The position numbers and the translations under genes are program-made. A stretch of 64,000 bases of DNA from Streptomyces sp. HUAS CB01 (lineage in GTDB: Bacteria; Actinomycetota; Actinomycetes; Streptomycetales; Streptomycetaceae): positions 4,298,001-4,362,000 of the forward strand of contig NZ_CP129137.1 in NCBI RefSeq assembly GCF_030406905.1, written 5' to 3'. This document shows, one piece after another, positions 8,670-17,507 of this stretch. The notes beneath the pieces were generated by a model. The model ran no database searches. It was not told where the DNA came from and saw only the letters and a list, made by a program, of their open reading frames with translations. How positions within the stretch are numbered: the stretch's first letter is position 1; each line of letters opens with the position of its first letter.

Positions 8670-10625
8670 TCAGTCCTCCGAGGCAGCCGTCGGCAGCTTG
8701 GACTGGATGAGGTCCATCACCGAGGAGTCGGTGAGGGTCGTGACGTCACCGAGCTGCCGGTTCTCCGCGACGTCCCGCAGCAGCCGGCGCATGATCTTGC
8801 CGGAGCGGGTCTTGGGCAGCTCGGCCACCGGCAGCACGCGCTTGGGCTTGGCGATCGGTCCGAGCGTCGCCCCGACGTGGTTGCGCAGCTCGGCGACGAG
8901 GTTCTCGTCCTCGCTCGCGGTGCCGCGCAGGATCACGAACGCCACGATGGCCTGGCCCGTGGTCTCGTCGGCCGCGCCGACGACGGCCGCCTCGGCGACC
9001 TTGGGGTGCGAGACCAGGGCCGACTCGACCTCGGTCGTCGAGATGTTGTGGCCGGAGACGAGCATGACGTCGTCGACGCGGCCCAGCAGCCAGATGTCGC
9101 CGTCGTCGTCCTTCTTCGCGCCGTCGCCCGCGAAGTACCGGCCCTCGAAGCGCGACCAGTACGTGTCGAGGAAGCGCTGGTCGTCACCCCAGATGGTGCG
9201 GAGCATCGAGGGCCACGGCTCGGTGAGGACCAGGTAGCCACCGCCGCCGTCGGGCACTTCGCGGCCCTCGTCGTCGACGACGGTCGCGGCGATGCCGGGC
9301 AGCGGTCGCTGGGCCGAGCCGGGCTTGGTCTCGGTGACGCCGGGCAGCGGCGAGATCATCATGGCGCCGGTCTCGGTCTGCCACCAGGTGTCCACGATGG
9401 GGGTGGAGCCGCCGCCGATGTGCTCCCGGTACCAGATCCACGCCTCGGGGTTGATGGGTTCACCGACCGAACCGAGGACCCGCAGGCTCGACAGGTCGAA
9501 CTTGGCGGGGATGTCGTCGCCCCACTTCATGAACGTGCGGATCGCCGTCGGCGCCGTGTAGAGGATCGTGACGCCGTACTTCTGGACGATCTCCCAGAAG
9601 CGGCCCTGGTGCGGGGTGTCGGGGGTGCCCTCGTACATCACCTGCGTCGCGCCGTTGGCCAGGGGCCCGTACACGATGTACGAGTGGCCGGTCACCCAGC
9701 CGATGTCGGCCGTGCACCAGTAGACGTCCGTCTCCGGCTTGAGGTCGAAGACGGCGTGGTGGGTGTAGGCCGCCTGGGTGAGGTAGCCGCCGGAGGTGTG
9801 CAGGATCCCCTTCGGCTTACCCGTCGTGCCGGACGTGTACAGGATGAAGAGCGGGTGCTCCGCTTCGAACGCCTCGGGGGTGTGCTCGGCCGGCTGACGG
9901 CCGACGACGTCGTGCCACCACACGTCCCTGCCCTCGGTGATCGCGGTGTCCTGGCCGGTGCGGCGGACCACCAGCACGTGCTCGACCTGCGGGCACTTGG
10001 CCACCGCTTCGTCGATGGCGGGCTTGAGCGCGCTGGGCTTGCCGCGGCGGTAGCCGCCGTCGGCGGTGATGACCAGCTTGGCGTCGGCGTCCTGGATGCG
10101 GGAGGCCACGGCGTCCGCCGAGAAGCCGCCGAAGACCACCGAGTGTGCGGCGCCGATCCGGGCGCAGGCCAGCATCGCCACGGCGGCCTCGGGGATCATG
10201 GGCATGTAGACCGCGACCCGGTCGCCCTTGCGGACGCCCAGCTCCGTCAGGGCGTTGGCGGCCCTGGAGACCTCGTCCTTGAGTTCGGCGTAGGTGAGGG
10301 AGCGGCTGTCGCCCGGCTCGCCCTCGAAGTGGATGGCGACGCGGTCCCCGTGCCCGGCCTCGACGTGGCGGTCCACGCAGTTGTACGCGACGTTGAGCCT
10401 GCCGTCGCTGAACCACTTCGCGAAGGGCGGGTTCGACCAGTCCAGGATCTCGGTCGGCTCCTGGGCCCAGGTGAGCCGGCGCGCCTGCTCGGCCCAGAAG
10501 CCGAGCCTGTCCGCCGCGGCCTGCTCGTACGCCCCCGCCGTCACGTTGGCGTGGGCGGCCAGCTCGGCCGGCGGTGCGAACCGCCGCTCTTCCTTCAAGA
10601 GGTTGGCCAGGCTCTCGTTGCTCAC
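8670..10625 (-). CDS. acsA: Acetyl-CoA synthetase
   Basis: A 651-residue AMP-forming acetate:CoA ligase (ANL superfamily), typical in length. Motifs include [11 protein letters not shown] (P-loop, about 265), [34 protein letters not shown] (hinge) and the C-terminal TRSGKIMRR, whose Lys is the acetylation site in this family. It makes acetyl-CoA from scavenged acetate. The GTG at 10625 has AAGGGAG about 6 nt upstream. A candidate DasR operator lies about 95 bp upstream at 10718, and the divergent gene encodes a deacetylase-like lipoprotein. Confidence 0.96.
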   Translation of the reverse strand: MSNESLANLLKEERRFAPPAELAAHANVTAGAYEQAAADRLGFWAEQARRLTWAQEPTEILDWSNPPFAKWFSDGRLNVAYNCVDRHVEAGHGDRVAIHFEGEPGDSRSLTYAELKDEVSRAANALTELGVRKGDRVAVYMPMIPEAAVAMLACARIGAAHSVVFGGFSADAVASRIQDADAKLVITADGGYRRGKPSALKPAIDEAVAKCPQVEHVLVVRRTGQDTAITEGRDVWWHDVVGRQPAEHTPEAFEAEHPLFILYTSGTTGKPKGILHTSGGYLTQAAYTHHAVFDLKPETDVYWCTADIGWVTGHSYIVYGPLANGATQVMYEGTPDTPHQGRFWEIVQKYGVTILYTAPTAIRTFMKWGDDIPAKFDLSSLRVLGSVGEPINPEAWIWYREHIGGGSTPIVDTWWQTETGAMMISPLPGVTETKPGSAQRPLPGIAATVVDDEGREVPDGGGGYLVLTEPWPSMLRTIWGDDQRFLDTYWSRFEGRYFAGDGAKKDDDGDIWLLGRVDDVMLVSGHNISTTEVESALVSHPKVAEAAVVGAADETTGQAIVAFVILRGTASEDENLVAELRNHVGATLGPIAKPKRVLPVAELPKTRSGKIMRRLLRDVAENRQLGDVTTLTDSSVMDLIQSKLPTAASED

Positions 10626-10717
10626 GACATCTCCCTTTCCCAGGGCGTCCTATGTGCCTATGTGTCCCAGGCCATAGCTCATCAGGCGGAGGGCCGGGTG
10701 ACAAGGGCCTTCAGGAA

Positions 10718-10733
10718 ATTGGTTTAGACCTAT
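10718..10733. promoter_or_regulatory. Candidate DasR-responsive element (dre)
   Basis: ATTGGTTTAGACCTAT agrees at 12 of 16 positions with the DasR consensus ACTGGTCTAGACCACT as I recall it, including the near-palindromic GGT-TAGACC core. It is 93-108 bp upstream of the acsA start. DasR is the GntR-family regulator answering to glucosamine-6-phosphate. Binding is inferred. Confidence 0.45.
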
Positions 10734-11239
10734 TGTGGGCTGGAGCGGCTGGTGGGACGCCAGGTCGCTCGTCCCGGGCAAGCGGCCCCTTCTCCCCGGG
10801 CGGTGGGGGAAGGGGCCACCCGTACTCACGTATGCCACACCGGGGTGGTTCACCCCGGTGTGGCCCGGGCGAGGTCGCCTCCCGGGGCTCCTCCTCCGCG
10901 GACGACCGCCGTCCGACGGGCGATGCCGTCCGACGCCACCGCAGCGGGAGCGACCGCTTCGTCACGGCTGGCGGAATGCTCGCGGCGGAATGCTCGAATG
11001 CCCGGAGCCGGACTCGGTCACAGTTCCAACTCTCGGTAAATGAACCGTCATGAAGAGTAAAGACCGGAATCTGATATTCAGGGTCGAATGGGGCGTTCGT
11101 TCACTCCATCCGGTGATTAGTCATTCCGGCTCGGCCTGTCTCCGCTGATTCGTGCGGTCCGGTGAGAGTTTGTTCTGGTTCACAGTCATATCGGCGTACT
11201 GGTCGCACATCACCGCACACGACGGAAGAGGGTGGACGG
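10734..11239. other. Long divergent intergenic region
   Basis: About 500 bp between acsA and the deacetylase-like lipoprotein. The part from about 11020 to 11220 is clearly richer in A/T than its surroundings and probably holds the promoter of the downstream gene. A 32-codon frame starting at ATG 11050 has poor third-position bias and no ribosome site, so I do not call it. Confidence 0.5.
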
Positions 11240-12709
11240 ATGCTGCCCGCCGCACGGAAGGCTGTCCTCGGTGCCGTGGCCACCGCGCTCGTCATGGGCC
11301 TCGCCGCGTGCTCCGGTGGCGACGGGTCGGGGCTCTCGGGCGCCCTGGGGAACCAGTTGGGCCAGATCGGGGACGGCTCGACCTCGTACACCGGGGCCCA
11401 GCCGGGCCTGGCGCGCCCAGAACGGCTGAAACCGGGTCAGAAGCCGCCGCAGTTCGTGGTGTTCTCCTGGGACGGGGCCGGCGAGGACAGCACGAAGCTC
11501 TTCTCCCACTTCAGGGAAGTGGGCAAGAAGCACGGCATCACGATGACGTACTTCCTGAGTGGCGTGTACCTGTTGCCCGAGTCGAAGGCCGAGTTGTACG
11601 ACCCGCCCCGGCACGAACGGGGCCGCTCCGACATCGGCTTCAACGACACCAAGGGCATCAAGGCCACCGTCCGCGAGCTGCGCGCTGCCTGGTTGGACGG
11701 GAACGAGATCGGCACCCACTTCAACGGCCACTTCTGCGGGCCGGTGGGCGGTGGTGCCACCTGGACGCCGGAGGAGTGGAAGAGCGAACTCGCCCAGGCC
11801 AGGTCGTTCGTGAAGAAGTGGCGGACCAACGCGGGCCTGCCGCGCGAGCAGTCGCTGCCGTTCGACTACGACCGGGAGCTCATCGGCGCCCGCACGCCCT
11901 GCCTCGAAGGACGTGACAACTTCCTGCGGGTCGCGGCGAAGCAGGGCTTCCGCTACGACAGCAGCGGCATCAGCGAGCAGATCTGGCCGGACAGGAAGCA
12001 CGGCCTGTGGGACCTTTCCCTGCAGATGGTCCCCGTGCCCGGCCGCGCCTTCGAGACGCTGTCCATGGACTACAACTTCATGATCAACCAGTCGGGTACA
12101 GCCAAGGGCGCCCCCAGCATGCACACGCTCTGGGGGAACCAGATGCGCGACGGGCTGATCAAGGGCTTCGATCGCGCCTACAAGGGCAACCGTGCGCCGC
12201 TCATCATCGGCAACCACTTCGAGTCGTGGAACGGCGGCACGTACATGCGCGCCGTCGAGCAGACCATCGGGTACGTCTGCGTGCAGCGTGACGTGCGGTG
12301 CGTGTCGTTCCGGCAGCTCGTCGACTGGCTGGACGCCCAGGACCCCGAGGTGCTGAGGCAACTGCGCACCCTGCCGGTCGGCCGGGCGCCGAGCGGCGGC
12401 TGGAAGAACTTCCCGACCGCCACCTCGGGTTCCGACAAGCCGGGCGGCAGCGCGGCGGCCGGAGCCGGCACCGGGGCCGGGTCGGTCACGGCCCGGCCGC
12501 CGGCCGGACCCGGTGCGACCGGGGCCGGTGGAGCCGCGGAGGCGAAGCCCGCCCCCGGGGCGAGGGCCGCCGAGGCCGCCTCCGCCGGGGACGGGGCCCC
12601 CGCCGTGGGCCGGACGGGTCTGGTCTGGCCGGCCGCGGGCGCCGGGTCCGCCCCGGACCGGCTGGCGCACGACGGCCCCGCGGCGATCAGGCCGGTTGCG
12701 GCGCGCTGA
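11240..12709 (+). CDS. Secreted lipoprotein, polysaccharide-deacetylase-like
   Basis: A 489-residue exported lipoprotein. A signal peptide ends in the lipobox LAAC (Cys about 23). The body resembles a NodB/polysaccharide deacetylase: FSWDGAGED takes the place of the usual TFDDG motif, and GTHFNGH gives the metal-binding H-x3-H (His160 and His164). The first motif is atypical (Trp before the single Asp), so catalysis is plausible but unproven. The last 80 residues are Gly/Ala/Pro-rich and low complexity, probably a wall-spanning linker. The ATG at 11240 has GAGGGTGG upstream. Its last 23 bp overlap the convergent ATPase gene. Confidence 0.78.
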   Translation: MLPAARKAVLGAVATALVMGLAACSGGDGSGLSGALGNQLGQIGDGSTSYTGAQPGLARPERLKPGQKPPQFVVFSWDGAGEDSTKLFSHFREVGKKHGITMTYFLSGVYLLPESKAELYDPPRHERGRSDIGFNDTKGIKATVRELRAAWLDGNEIGTHFNGHFCGPVGGGATWTPEEWKSELAQARSFVKKWRTNAGLPREQSLPFDYDRELIGARTPCLEGRDNFLRVAAKQGFRYDSSGISEQIWPDRKHGLWDLSLQMVPVPGRAFETLSMDYNFMINQSGTAKGAPSMHTLWGNQMRDGLIKGFDRAYKGNRAPLIIGNHFESWNGGTYMRAVEQTIGYVCVQRDVRCVSFRQLVDWLDAQDPEVLRQLRTLPVGRAPSGGWKNFPTATSGSDKPGGSAAAGAGTGAGSVTARPPAGPGATGAGGAAEAKPAPGARAAEAASAGDGAPAVGRTGLVWPAAGAGSAPDRLAHDGPAAIRPVAAR

Positions 12710-13682
12710 ACTGCGCGGCGTGCTCGCCGAGCACGAAGTCGGGGTCGACCTGCGCGGCCAGGTCGGCCCCCGTCTTCGCATTGCCCCAGCTCTCGGCGTT
12801 CTTCAGATGGAACTGCACCATCTGCCGGGTGTACCGCACCCAGTCGCGCCGCCCGTACGACGCGTCGGCCGCCCGCAGGAGCGTGCGCAGCGCGTCCCGG
12901 TTGGGCTCCTCGAGTTGCGCGAACCGGGGCGGACGGCCCTTCTCCATCGATCGCACCCAGTCCGAGTGCCCGACGGTCACGAGAAGGTCGTCACCCACCT
13001 CGTCGCGCAGGAAGTCGAGATCGTCAGGGCCCTGGACCTTGTTGCCGACGACCCTGAGCGCGACGCCGAAGTCCCGCGCGTACTCCTTGTACTGCCGGTA
13101 GACCGAGACGCCCTTGCGGGTCGGCTCGGCCACGAGGAACGTCATGTCGAAACGGGTGAACATGCCGGAGGCGAAGGAGTCGGAGCCCGCCGTCATGTCG
13201 ACGACGACGTATTCGTCGGGGCCGTCGACGAGATGGTTGAGGCACAGCTCCACCGCCCCGACCTTGGAGTGGTAGCAGGCGACGCCGAGGTCGGACTCGG
13301 TGAAGGGGCCGGTCGCCATCAGCCGGATCTGCCCGTCGTCGAGCCGCACCGTCCGGGCACAGGCCCCGTAGACCGGGTTGTCCTCGCGGACGCGGAGCAG
13401 CCGCGAACCTTCACCCGGCGGCGTCGTCTTGATCATCGTCTCCGCGGACGTGATCCGCGGGTTGGTGCCGCGCAGGTACTCCTTGATGAGCGGCAGGTGT
13501 GCACCCATCGCGGGCAGCTCCGCGGCCTCCTGCTCGTCGAGCCCGAGGGCGGCGCCCAGGTGCTGGTTGATGTCGGCGTCCACTGCGACGACGTGGGCCT
13601 GCTGGGCGGCGAGGTGGCGGATGAAGAGCGAGGACAGCGTCGTCTTGCCGCTACCGCCCTTCCCTACGAAAGCGATCTTCAT
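12687..13682 (-). CDS. MinD/CooC-like P-loop ATPase
   Basis: A 331-residue cytoplasmic ATPase of the SIMIBI class. The deviant Walker A GKGGSGKTT sits at the N-terminus, with VVAVDADINQ (switch I region) and YVVVDMTAGSD (Walker B region). The GKGGSGK form and the DADIN motif are shared with CooC-type metal-insertion and chromosome/position-sensing ATPases; the client is unknown. ATG at 13682 is chosen because TAGGTG lies 5 nt upstream; a GTG at 13688 is the alternative. The 3' end overlaps the convergent lipoprotein gene by 23 bp. Confidence 0.82.
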   Translation of the reverse strand: MKIAFVGKGGSGKTTLSSLFIRHLAAQQAHVVAVDADINQHLGAALGLDEQEAAELPAMGAHLPLIKEYLRGTNPRITSAETMIKTTPPGEGSRLLRVREDNPVYGACARTVRLDDGQIRLMATGPFTESDLGVACYHSKVGAVELCLNHLVDGPDEYVVVDMTAGSDSFASGMFTRFDMTFLVAEPTRKGVSVYRQYKEYARDFGVALRVVGNKVQGPDDLDFLRDEVGDDLLVTVGHSDWVRSMEKGRPPRFAQLEEPNRDALRTLLRAADASYGRRDWVRYTRQMVQFHLKNAESWGNAKTGADLAAQVDPDFVLGEHAAQFSAPQPA

Positions 13683-13785
13683 GTTCACCTACGGTAGCGG
13701 GACGATCGCTCGCCGTGGTCGAAGTGCGTGAAGAAGACCACTCCAACGTGGGGTGCGGGGCGCGGTGCGCGTAGCCTCCCTACTT

Positions 13786-14610
13786 ATGAGTACGAACGCC
13801 TCTGACCCCTTGGCCGCGCTGGGTGACCTTCCCGGGGTCGCGGACGCCGTGGACTCCGTGCGCAAGGCCGTCGACCGGGTCTACGGGCACCGCGTCATGC
13901 GGCGCCGCAGCAACGAGGTCACCTCCGAGGCCGCGCTCCGTGGCGCCCGGGCGTCCGCGGCGCTCTCCGGCGCGGACTGGGCCTTGGAGGAGGTGCGCCG
14001 GCGCACCGACTTCGGCGGGGAGGCGGAAGCCCGTACCGTCGGGGCCGCGCTCCGGCTGACGGCGGAGGCGGGTCAGTTGCTGTCCATCTGGCGGCAGTCC
14101 CCGCTGCGCGTGCTGGCCCGGCTGCACCTGGTCGCGGAGGGCGGTGCCGCTCCCGACGAGACGGTCGGCCGGCCGCGGCTCGCTGGGGAGAAGGTCGACG
14201 AGCCGCTCATCGAGGCGCCGCTGCCGGGCGCGGACGAGGTCGCCGGGCGGCTCGACGGGCTCTCGGGGCTGGTCATCGCGGGAAGTTCGGCCCCTGCGCT
14301 GGTGATGGCCGCCGTCGTGCACGGCGAACTGCTGGCCCTGCGCCCGTTCTCCTCGGCCAACGGGCTGGTCGCCCGGACGGCGGAGCGCATCGTCCTGGTC
14401 GGCAGCGGACTGGACCCCAAGTCGATCTGCCCCGCCGAGGTCGGTCACGCCGAGCTCGGCCGGACGGCGTACCTCGAGGCGTTCGACGGGTATCTGTCCG
14501 GGACTCCGGAGGGCGTGAGCGCCTGGATCGCGCACTGCGGCCGCGCGGTCGAACTCGGTGTACGGGAGTCCACGGCCGTGTGCGAGGCACTTCAGCGCGG
14601 GGCTGCGTGA
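13786..14610 (+). CDS. Fic-fold protein with degenerate active site
   Basis: A 274-residue protein I read as Fic-like. Residues about 53-70 (RASAALSGADWALEEV) align with the Fic N-terminal inhibitory segment, and residues 186-194 (RPFSSANGL, then VART) occupy the place of the catalytic motif HPFxxGNGRxxR. The catalytic His is Arg186, the first Gly is Ala191, the motif Arg is Leu194, and the inhibitory Glu is also missing. AMPylation is therefore unlikely. The ATG at 13786 lacks a Shine-Dalgarno; TAGCCT at 13772-13777 suggests leaderless expression. The neighbouring ATPase gene is divergent. Confidence 0.7.
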   Translation: MSTNASDPLAALGDLPGVADAVDSVRKAVDRVYGHRVMRRRSNEVTSEAALRGARASAALSGADWALEEVRRRTDFGGEAEARTVGAALRLTAEAGQLLSIWRQSPLRVLARLHLVAEGGAAPDETVGRPRLAGEKVDEPLIEAPLPGADEVAGRLDGLSGLVIAGSSAPALVMAAVVHGELLALRPFSSANGLVARTAERIVLVGSGLDPKSICPAEVGHAELGRTAYLEAFDGYLSGTPEGVSAWIAHCGRAVELGVRESTAVCEALQRGAA

Positions 14611-14683
14611 CGTCGTCCGGACGAGCCAGGGAGCCCGGCGGTCAAGGGCGTTGAGCGCGGGAAAAGACCGGACACAAGGGGTT

Positions 14684-14709
14684 GCGGCGGTACCGGGTGG
14701 TACCGCCGC
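14684..14709. terminator. Inverted repeat between convergent genes
   Basis: GCGGCGGTACC and GGTACCGCCGC form an 11-bp perfect stem with a 4-nt loop, between the Fic-like gene and the convergent HAD gene. The rest of 14611-14967 holds no supported gene. Confidence 0.65.
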
Positions 14710-14967
14710 TGGCATGTCGGCCAAGTTACCAAGCGTCCTCGATATGTTGCCCATCAGGTCGGGAACTTTGCCCGTCACCTGGTGCGGCTGGCCCGTAATC
14801 GACGGGTCGACGTCGCGTGGGTGCTCAGCGTCCATGCTCGGTCCGTGGGGCCTTTGTTGCGTAGAAGGTGATCCTCTCGGATGTCCCAGGTCTCGCGGGC
14901 CGTTAACTCCTTTGTACTCCAGCCGTACGACAAGCGGAACCCCTGACCGCACTTTTTACTTTCAATC

Positions 14968-15813
14968 TCAAATGCGGGCAAAGGCGGCGGCGCTTCGGCG
15001 CCGGTTGGCATACCAGACGAGCCCGGCGGTGGCCGCCGCCGCTCCCACCGCCGCGGCGGCGAGGAGCGCGGGGCGCGGGGGCATCGTGAACCCCGGGATG
15101 CGCTGCTTCAGTCGGACCGGCCGATTGAAGACGAGAACCGGCCAGCCCCTTGAGGACGCCTCACGGCGCAGCGTCCGGTCGGGATTGACCGCGTACGGAT
15201 GACCCACGGCCTCCAGCATCGGGACGTCGGTGATGGAGTCGCTGTAGGCGTAGCACCGTTCGAGGTCGTACCCCTCGGACGCGGCGAGTTCCTTCACCGC
15301 CTCGGCCTTGGTGGGACCGTACGCGTAGTACTCCACCTCGCCGGTGAAGCAGCCGTCGTCGCCGACCACCATCCGCGTCGCCACCACGCGGTCGGCGCCC
15401 AGGAGCTCGCCGATCGGCTCGACCACCTCGGCGCCCGAACTCGAGACGATGACGACGTCGCGGCCGGCGGTGTGGTGCTCCTCGATCAGAGAGGCCGCCT
15501 CGTCGTAGATGATCGGGTCGATCAGATCGTGCAGGGTCTCGGCGACGATCTCCTTCACCTGCTGCACGTTCCAGCCCCTGCAGAGCGCGGACAGGTACGT
15601 GCGCATCCGCTCCATCTGGTCGTGGTCGGCGCCGCCTGCGAGGAAGACGAACTGGGTGTACGCCGTCCTGAGCACGGCGCGGCGGTTGATCAGTCCACCG
15701 TGGTAGAAGGACTTGCTGAAGGTCAGCGCCGATGACTTCGCAATGACCGTCTTGTCCAGGTCAAAGAAGGCGGCTGTGCGCGGCAAGGAGTGGTTTTCCA
15801 CGACGCAGAGCAT
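14968..15813 (-). CDS. HAD-IB phosphatase with C-terminal membrane anchor
   Basis: A 281-residue HAD-superfamily hydrolase of the SerB-like IB subfamily. Motif I FFDLDKTVIAK (nucleophile Asp) is near the N-terminus, motif II VIVSSSG is near 120, and motif IV YSDSITDVPML is near 195. Residues about 245-270 form one hydrophobic helix followed by RRR, so it is probably tail-anchored with the enzyme in the cytoplasm. Streptomyces homologues are, as I recall, often labelled inhibition of morphological differentiation proteins. The ATG at 15813 has GGAGGG 7 nt upstream. Substrate unknown. Confidence 0.87.
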   Translation of the reverse strand: MLCVVENHSLPRTAAFFDLDKTVIAKSSALTFSKSFYHGGLINRRAVLRTAYTQFVFLAGGADHDQMERMRTYLSALCRGWNVQQVKEIVAETLHDLIDPIIYDEAASLIEEHHTAGRDVVIVSSSGAEVVEPIGELLGADRVVATRMVVGDDGCFTGEVEYYAYGPTKAEAVKELAASEGYDLERCYAYSDSITDVPMLEAVGHPYAVNPDRTLRREASSRGWPVLVFNRPVRLKQRIPGFTMPPRPALLAAAAVGAAAATAGLVWYANRRRSAAAFARI

Positions 15814-15845
15814 ATGCGCCCTCCATTCGGCGTAAGGTGGGGCGC

Positions 15846-15911
15846 GTGGGTTTGCCTGAGAAGGCTCTCGGGTACACCATGGAAGTCACGGATCGTTCGC
15901 GACCGTGCTAA
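15846..15911 (+). CDS. Possible leaderless 21-residue peptide
   Basis: GTG at 15846 opens 21 codons (start VGLPEKALGYTM, end SRPC) to a TAA at 15909-15911. TAAGGT at 15833-15838 is a good -10 hexamer exactly 7 nt upstream, so the mRNA would begin at the start codon. A strong hairpin follows 38 nt after the stop. It could be a real small protein, or the leader of an attenuated transcript reaching the Tad operon. There is no homology evidence. Confidence 0.35.
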   Translation: MGLPEKALGYTMEVTDRSRPC

Positions 15912-15948
15912 CCCGGTCCGACTCCTCCCCCCCCGAGTCGGCCGTGGG

Positions 15949-15983
15949 GACGACCCCCGCTCTCCCCCCCGGCGGGGGTCGTC
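15949..15983 (+). terminator. Strong hairpin in the HAD-cpaE intergenic region
   Basis: GACGACCCCCGC (15949-15960) pairs perfectly with GCGGGGGTCGTC (15972-15983). It is too far from the HAD gene to end it and reads as a terminator or attenuator for a short rightward transcript. Confidence 0.6.
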
Positions 15984-16159
15984 GCATGTCCGGATGCATT
16001 TTCGTCTTCCGGCGCTGGTCGCCCTCCTCTCTCGACGCCCGGAACGGGCGGCTCCGCCGCTCGCTGTCGTTCGTCACCCTGTGTGATTGTCGCGCTGCGC
16101 TGGGGAAGTCCTGCCGGAAGTCACCGGTATGGGCTACCGGGATATTCACAAGCGGTGAG

Positions 16160-16168
16160 TTGTCCACA
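16160..16168 (+). promoter_or_regulatory. DnaA box (TTGTCCACA)
   Basis: An exact match to the Streptomyces DnaA box consensus in an A/T-enriched stretch about 190 bp upstream of the Tad operon start. A weak half match (ATCCACA) follows at about 16182. A solitary box suggests regulation or DnaA titration rather than an origin. Confidence 0.5.
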
Positions 16169-16358
16169 GTTTTTGAGCAAGATCCACACGATTTTCCGGT
16201 GCCCTGCACGGTGATTCCGTCCGCGAAGTTCACGGGCCGAAGGAATCACTGATCCCGCACCGATCCCGCCTGTGGTGGGAGCGGTGCGGGGACACGCGGG
16301 GACGGTCGTCCGGCCCCCGCGAGAGCCGCCGCGGCAGTGCGGCGAGAGGGGGAACGTC

Positions 16359-17507
16359 GTGTTGGGACACATCGTGTCCGGAGCGTCCGGGAGGACCGCC
16401 GCGCCGGGGTCGCCCGGTGGGACCGGAGGGGAGGCGGCCCCGGCGGAGCGCCGGGCGGGGCCCCTGATCATCACGGAGGATCCGCCCCTTCTGGACGACC
16501 TGCTGAGGCTGTGCGCCGCCGCCGGCGCCGAGCCGCAGGTCCACCACACGGTGCCGGAGGACAGAGGCGGCTGGGAAGCGGCACCCCTGGTCCTGGTCGG
16601 TGACGACGCGGCCGCCCGGTGCGTCGGCGCCACCCGCAGACGCGGTGTGCTCCTCGTCGGACGCGACCAGGACGATCCACAGGTGTGGCGTCGGGCGGTG
16701 GAGATCGGCGCCGACTGCGTGATCAGGCTCCCCGATGCCGAGGGATGGCTCGTCGACAGGATCGCCGATGTCGCCGAGGGCGTGGGCTGGCCCGCTCTGA
16801 CCGTCGGTGTGATCGGCGGGCGGGGCGGAGCCGGGGCCTCCACGCTGGCCTGCGCCCTCGCGGTGACGGCGGCGCGTGAGGGCAGGCGCACGATGCTCGT
16901 CGACGGCGACCCGCTCGGCGGCGGTCTCGATGTCCTCCTCGGCGGAGAGCAGCAGCAGGGGCGGCGCTGGCCGGACTTCGCGGCGTCCAGGGGCCGGGTC
17001 GCGGGCGGTGCGCTGGAGGAGTCACTGCCTTCGGTGCACGGGCTGCGGGTGCTCAGCTGGGACCGGGGCGACTCGGTGACGATTCCCTCGGAGGCCATGC
17101 GGTCGGTCCTGGCCGCCGCACGCAGACGCGGTGGCGTCGTCGTCGTGGACCTGCCCCGCCGGGTCGACGAGGGGACGGCGGAGGCACTGGCCCAGCTGGA
17201 TGTCGGGCTCCTCGTGGTGCCGGGCGACCTGCGTGCCGTGGCCGCCGCACGGCAGGTCGCCTCGACCGTCAGGATGGTGCTGGGCGATCTGCGGGTCGTC
17301 GTCCGAGGGCCCTGGACCTCGGGGCTGGACGAGCGGTGGGTGGCGGAGGCGCTGGAACTGCCCCTGGCCGGTGAACTCCCTCTGGAGACGGGGCTGTCCG
17401 CCGATCTCGACGCGGGAGTCCCGCCGGGAGCGGGGGAGCGCGAACCGCTGGCCAGGTTCTGCTCCGCGTTCTGGGCGCGGGCGCTCACCGGTGGAGGTGC
17501 GGCGTGA
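16359..17507 (+). CDS. CpaE/TadZ-like ATPase of the Tad pilus locus
   Basis: A 382-residue protein of the actinobacterial CpaE-homologue family from helicase/secretion neighbourhoods. After a disordered N-terminus and a receiver-like region (about 35-145), the ParA/MinD ATPase domain begins with the deviant Walker A GGRGGAGASTLA (the usual Lys-Thr is replaced by Ala-Ser) and MLVDGDPLGGGLD. It probably positions the Tad machine at the membrane. The GTG at 16359 has GAGGGGG about 6 nt upstream. The gene overlaps tadA by 4 nt (GTGA). Confidence 0.85.
   Translation: MLGHIVSGASGRTAAPGSPGGTGGEAAPAERRAGPLIITEDPPLLDDLLRLCAAAGAEPQVHHTVPEDRGGWEAAPLVLVGDDAAARCVGATRRRGVLLVGRDQDDPQVWRRAVEIGADCVIRLPDAEGWLVDRIADVAEGVGWPALTVGVIGGRGGAGASTLACALAVTAAREGRRTMLVDGDPLGGGLDVLLGGEQQQGRRWPDFAASRGRVAGGALEESLPSVHGLRVLSWDRGDSVTIPSEAMRSVLAAARRRGGVVVVDLPRRVDEGTAEALAQLDVGLLVVPGDLRAVAAARQVASTVRMVLGDLRVVVRGPWTSGLDERWVAEALELPLAGELPLETGLSADLDAGVPPGAGEREPLARFCSAFWARALTGGGAA

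Noticed and set aside
11050..11148. Small protein gene in the A/T-rich patch before the deacetylase-like lipoprotein
   Set aside because: A 32-codon frame without a ribosome site or Streptomyces codon bias; better read as promoter DNA.
16120..16260. Replication origin
   Set aside because: There is only one exact DnaA box, with no cluster of boxes and no dnaA or dnaN nearby.
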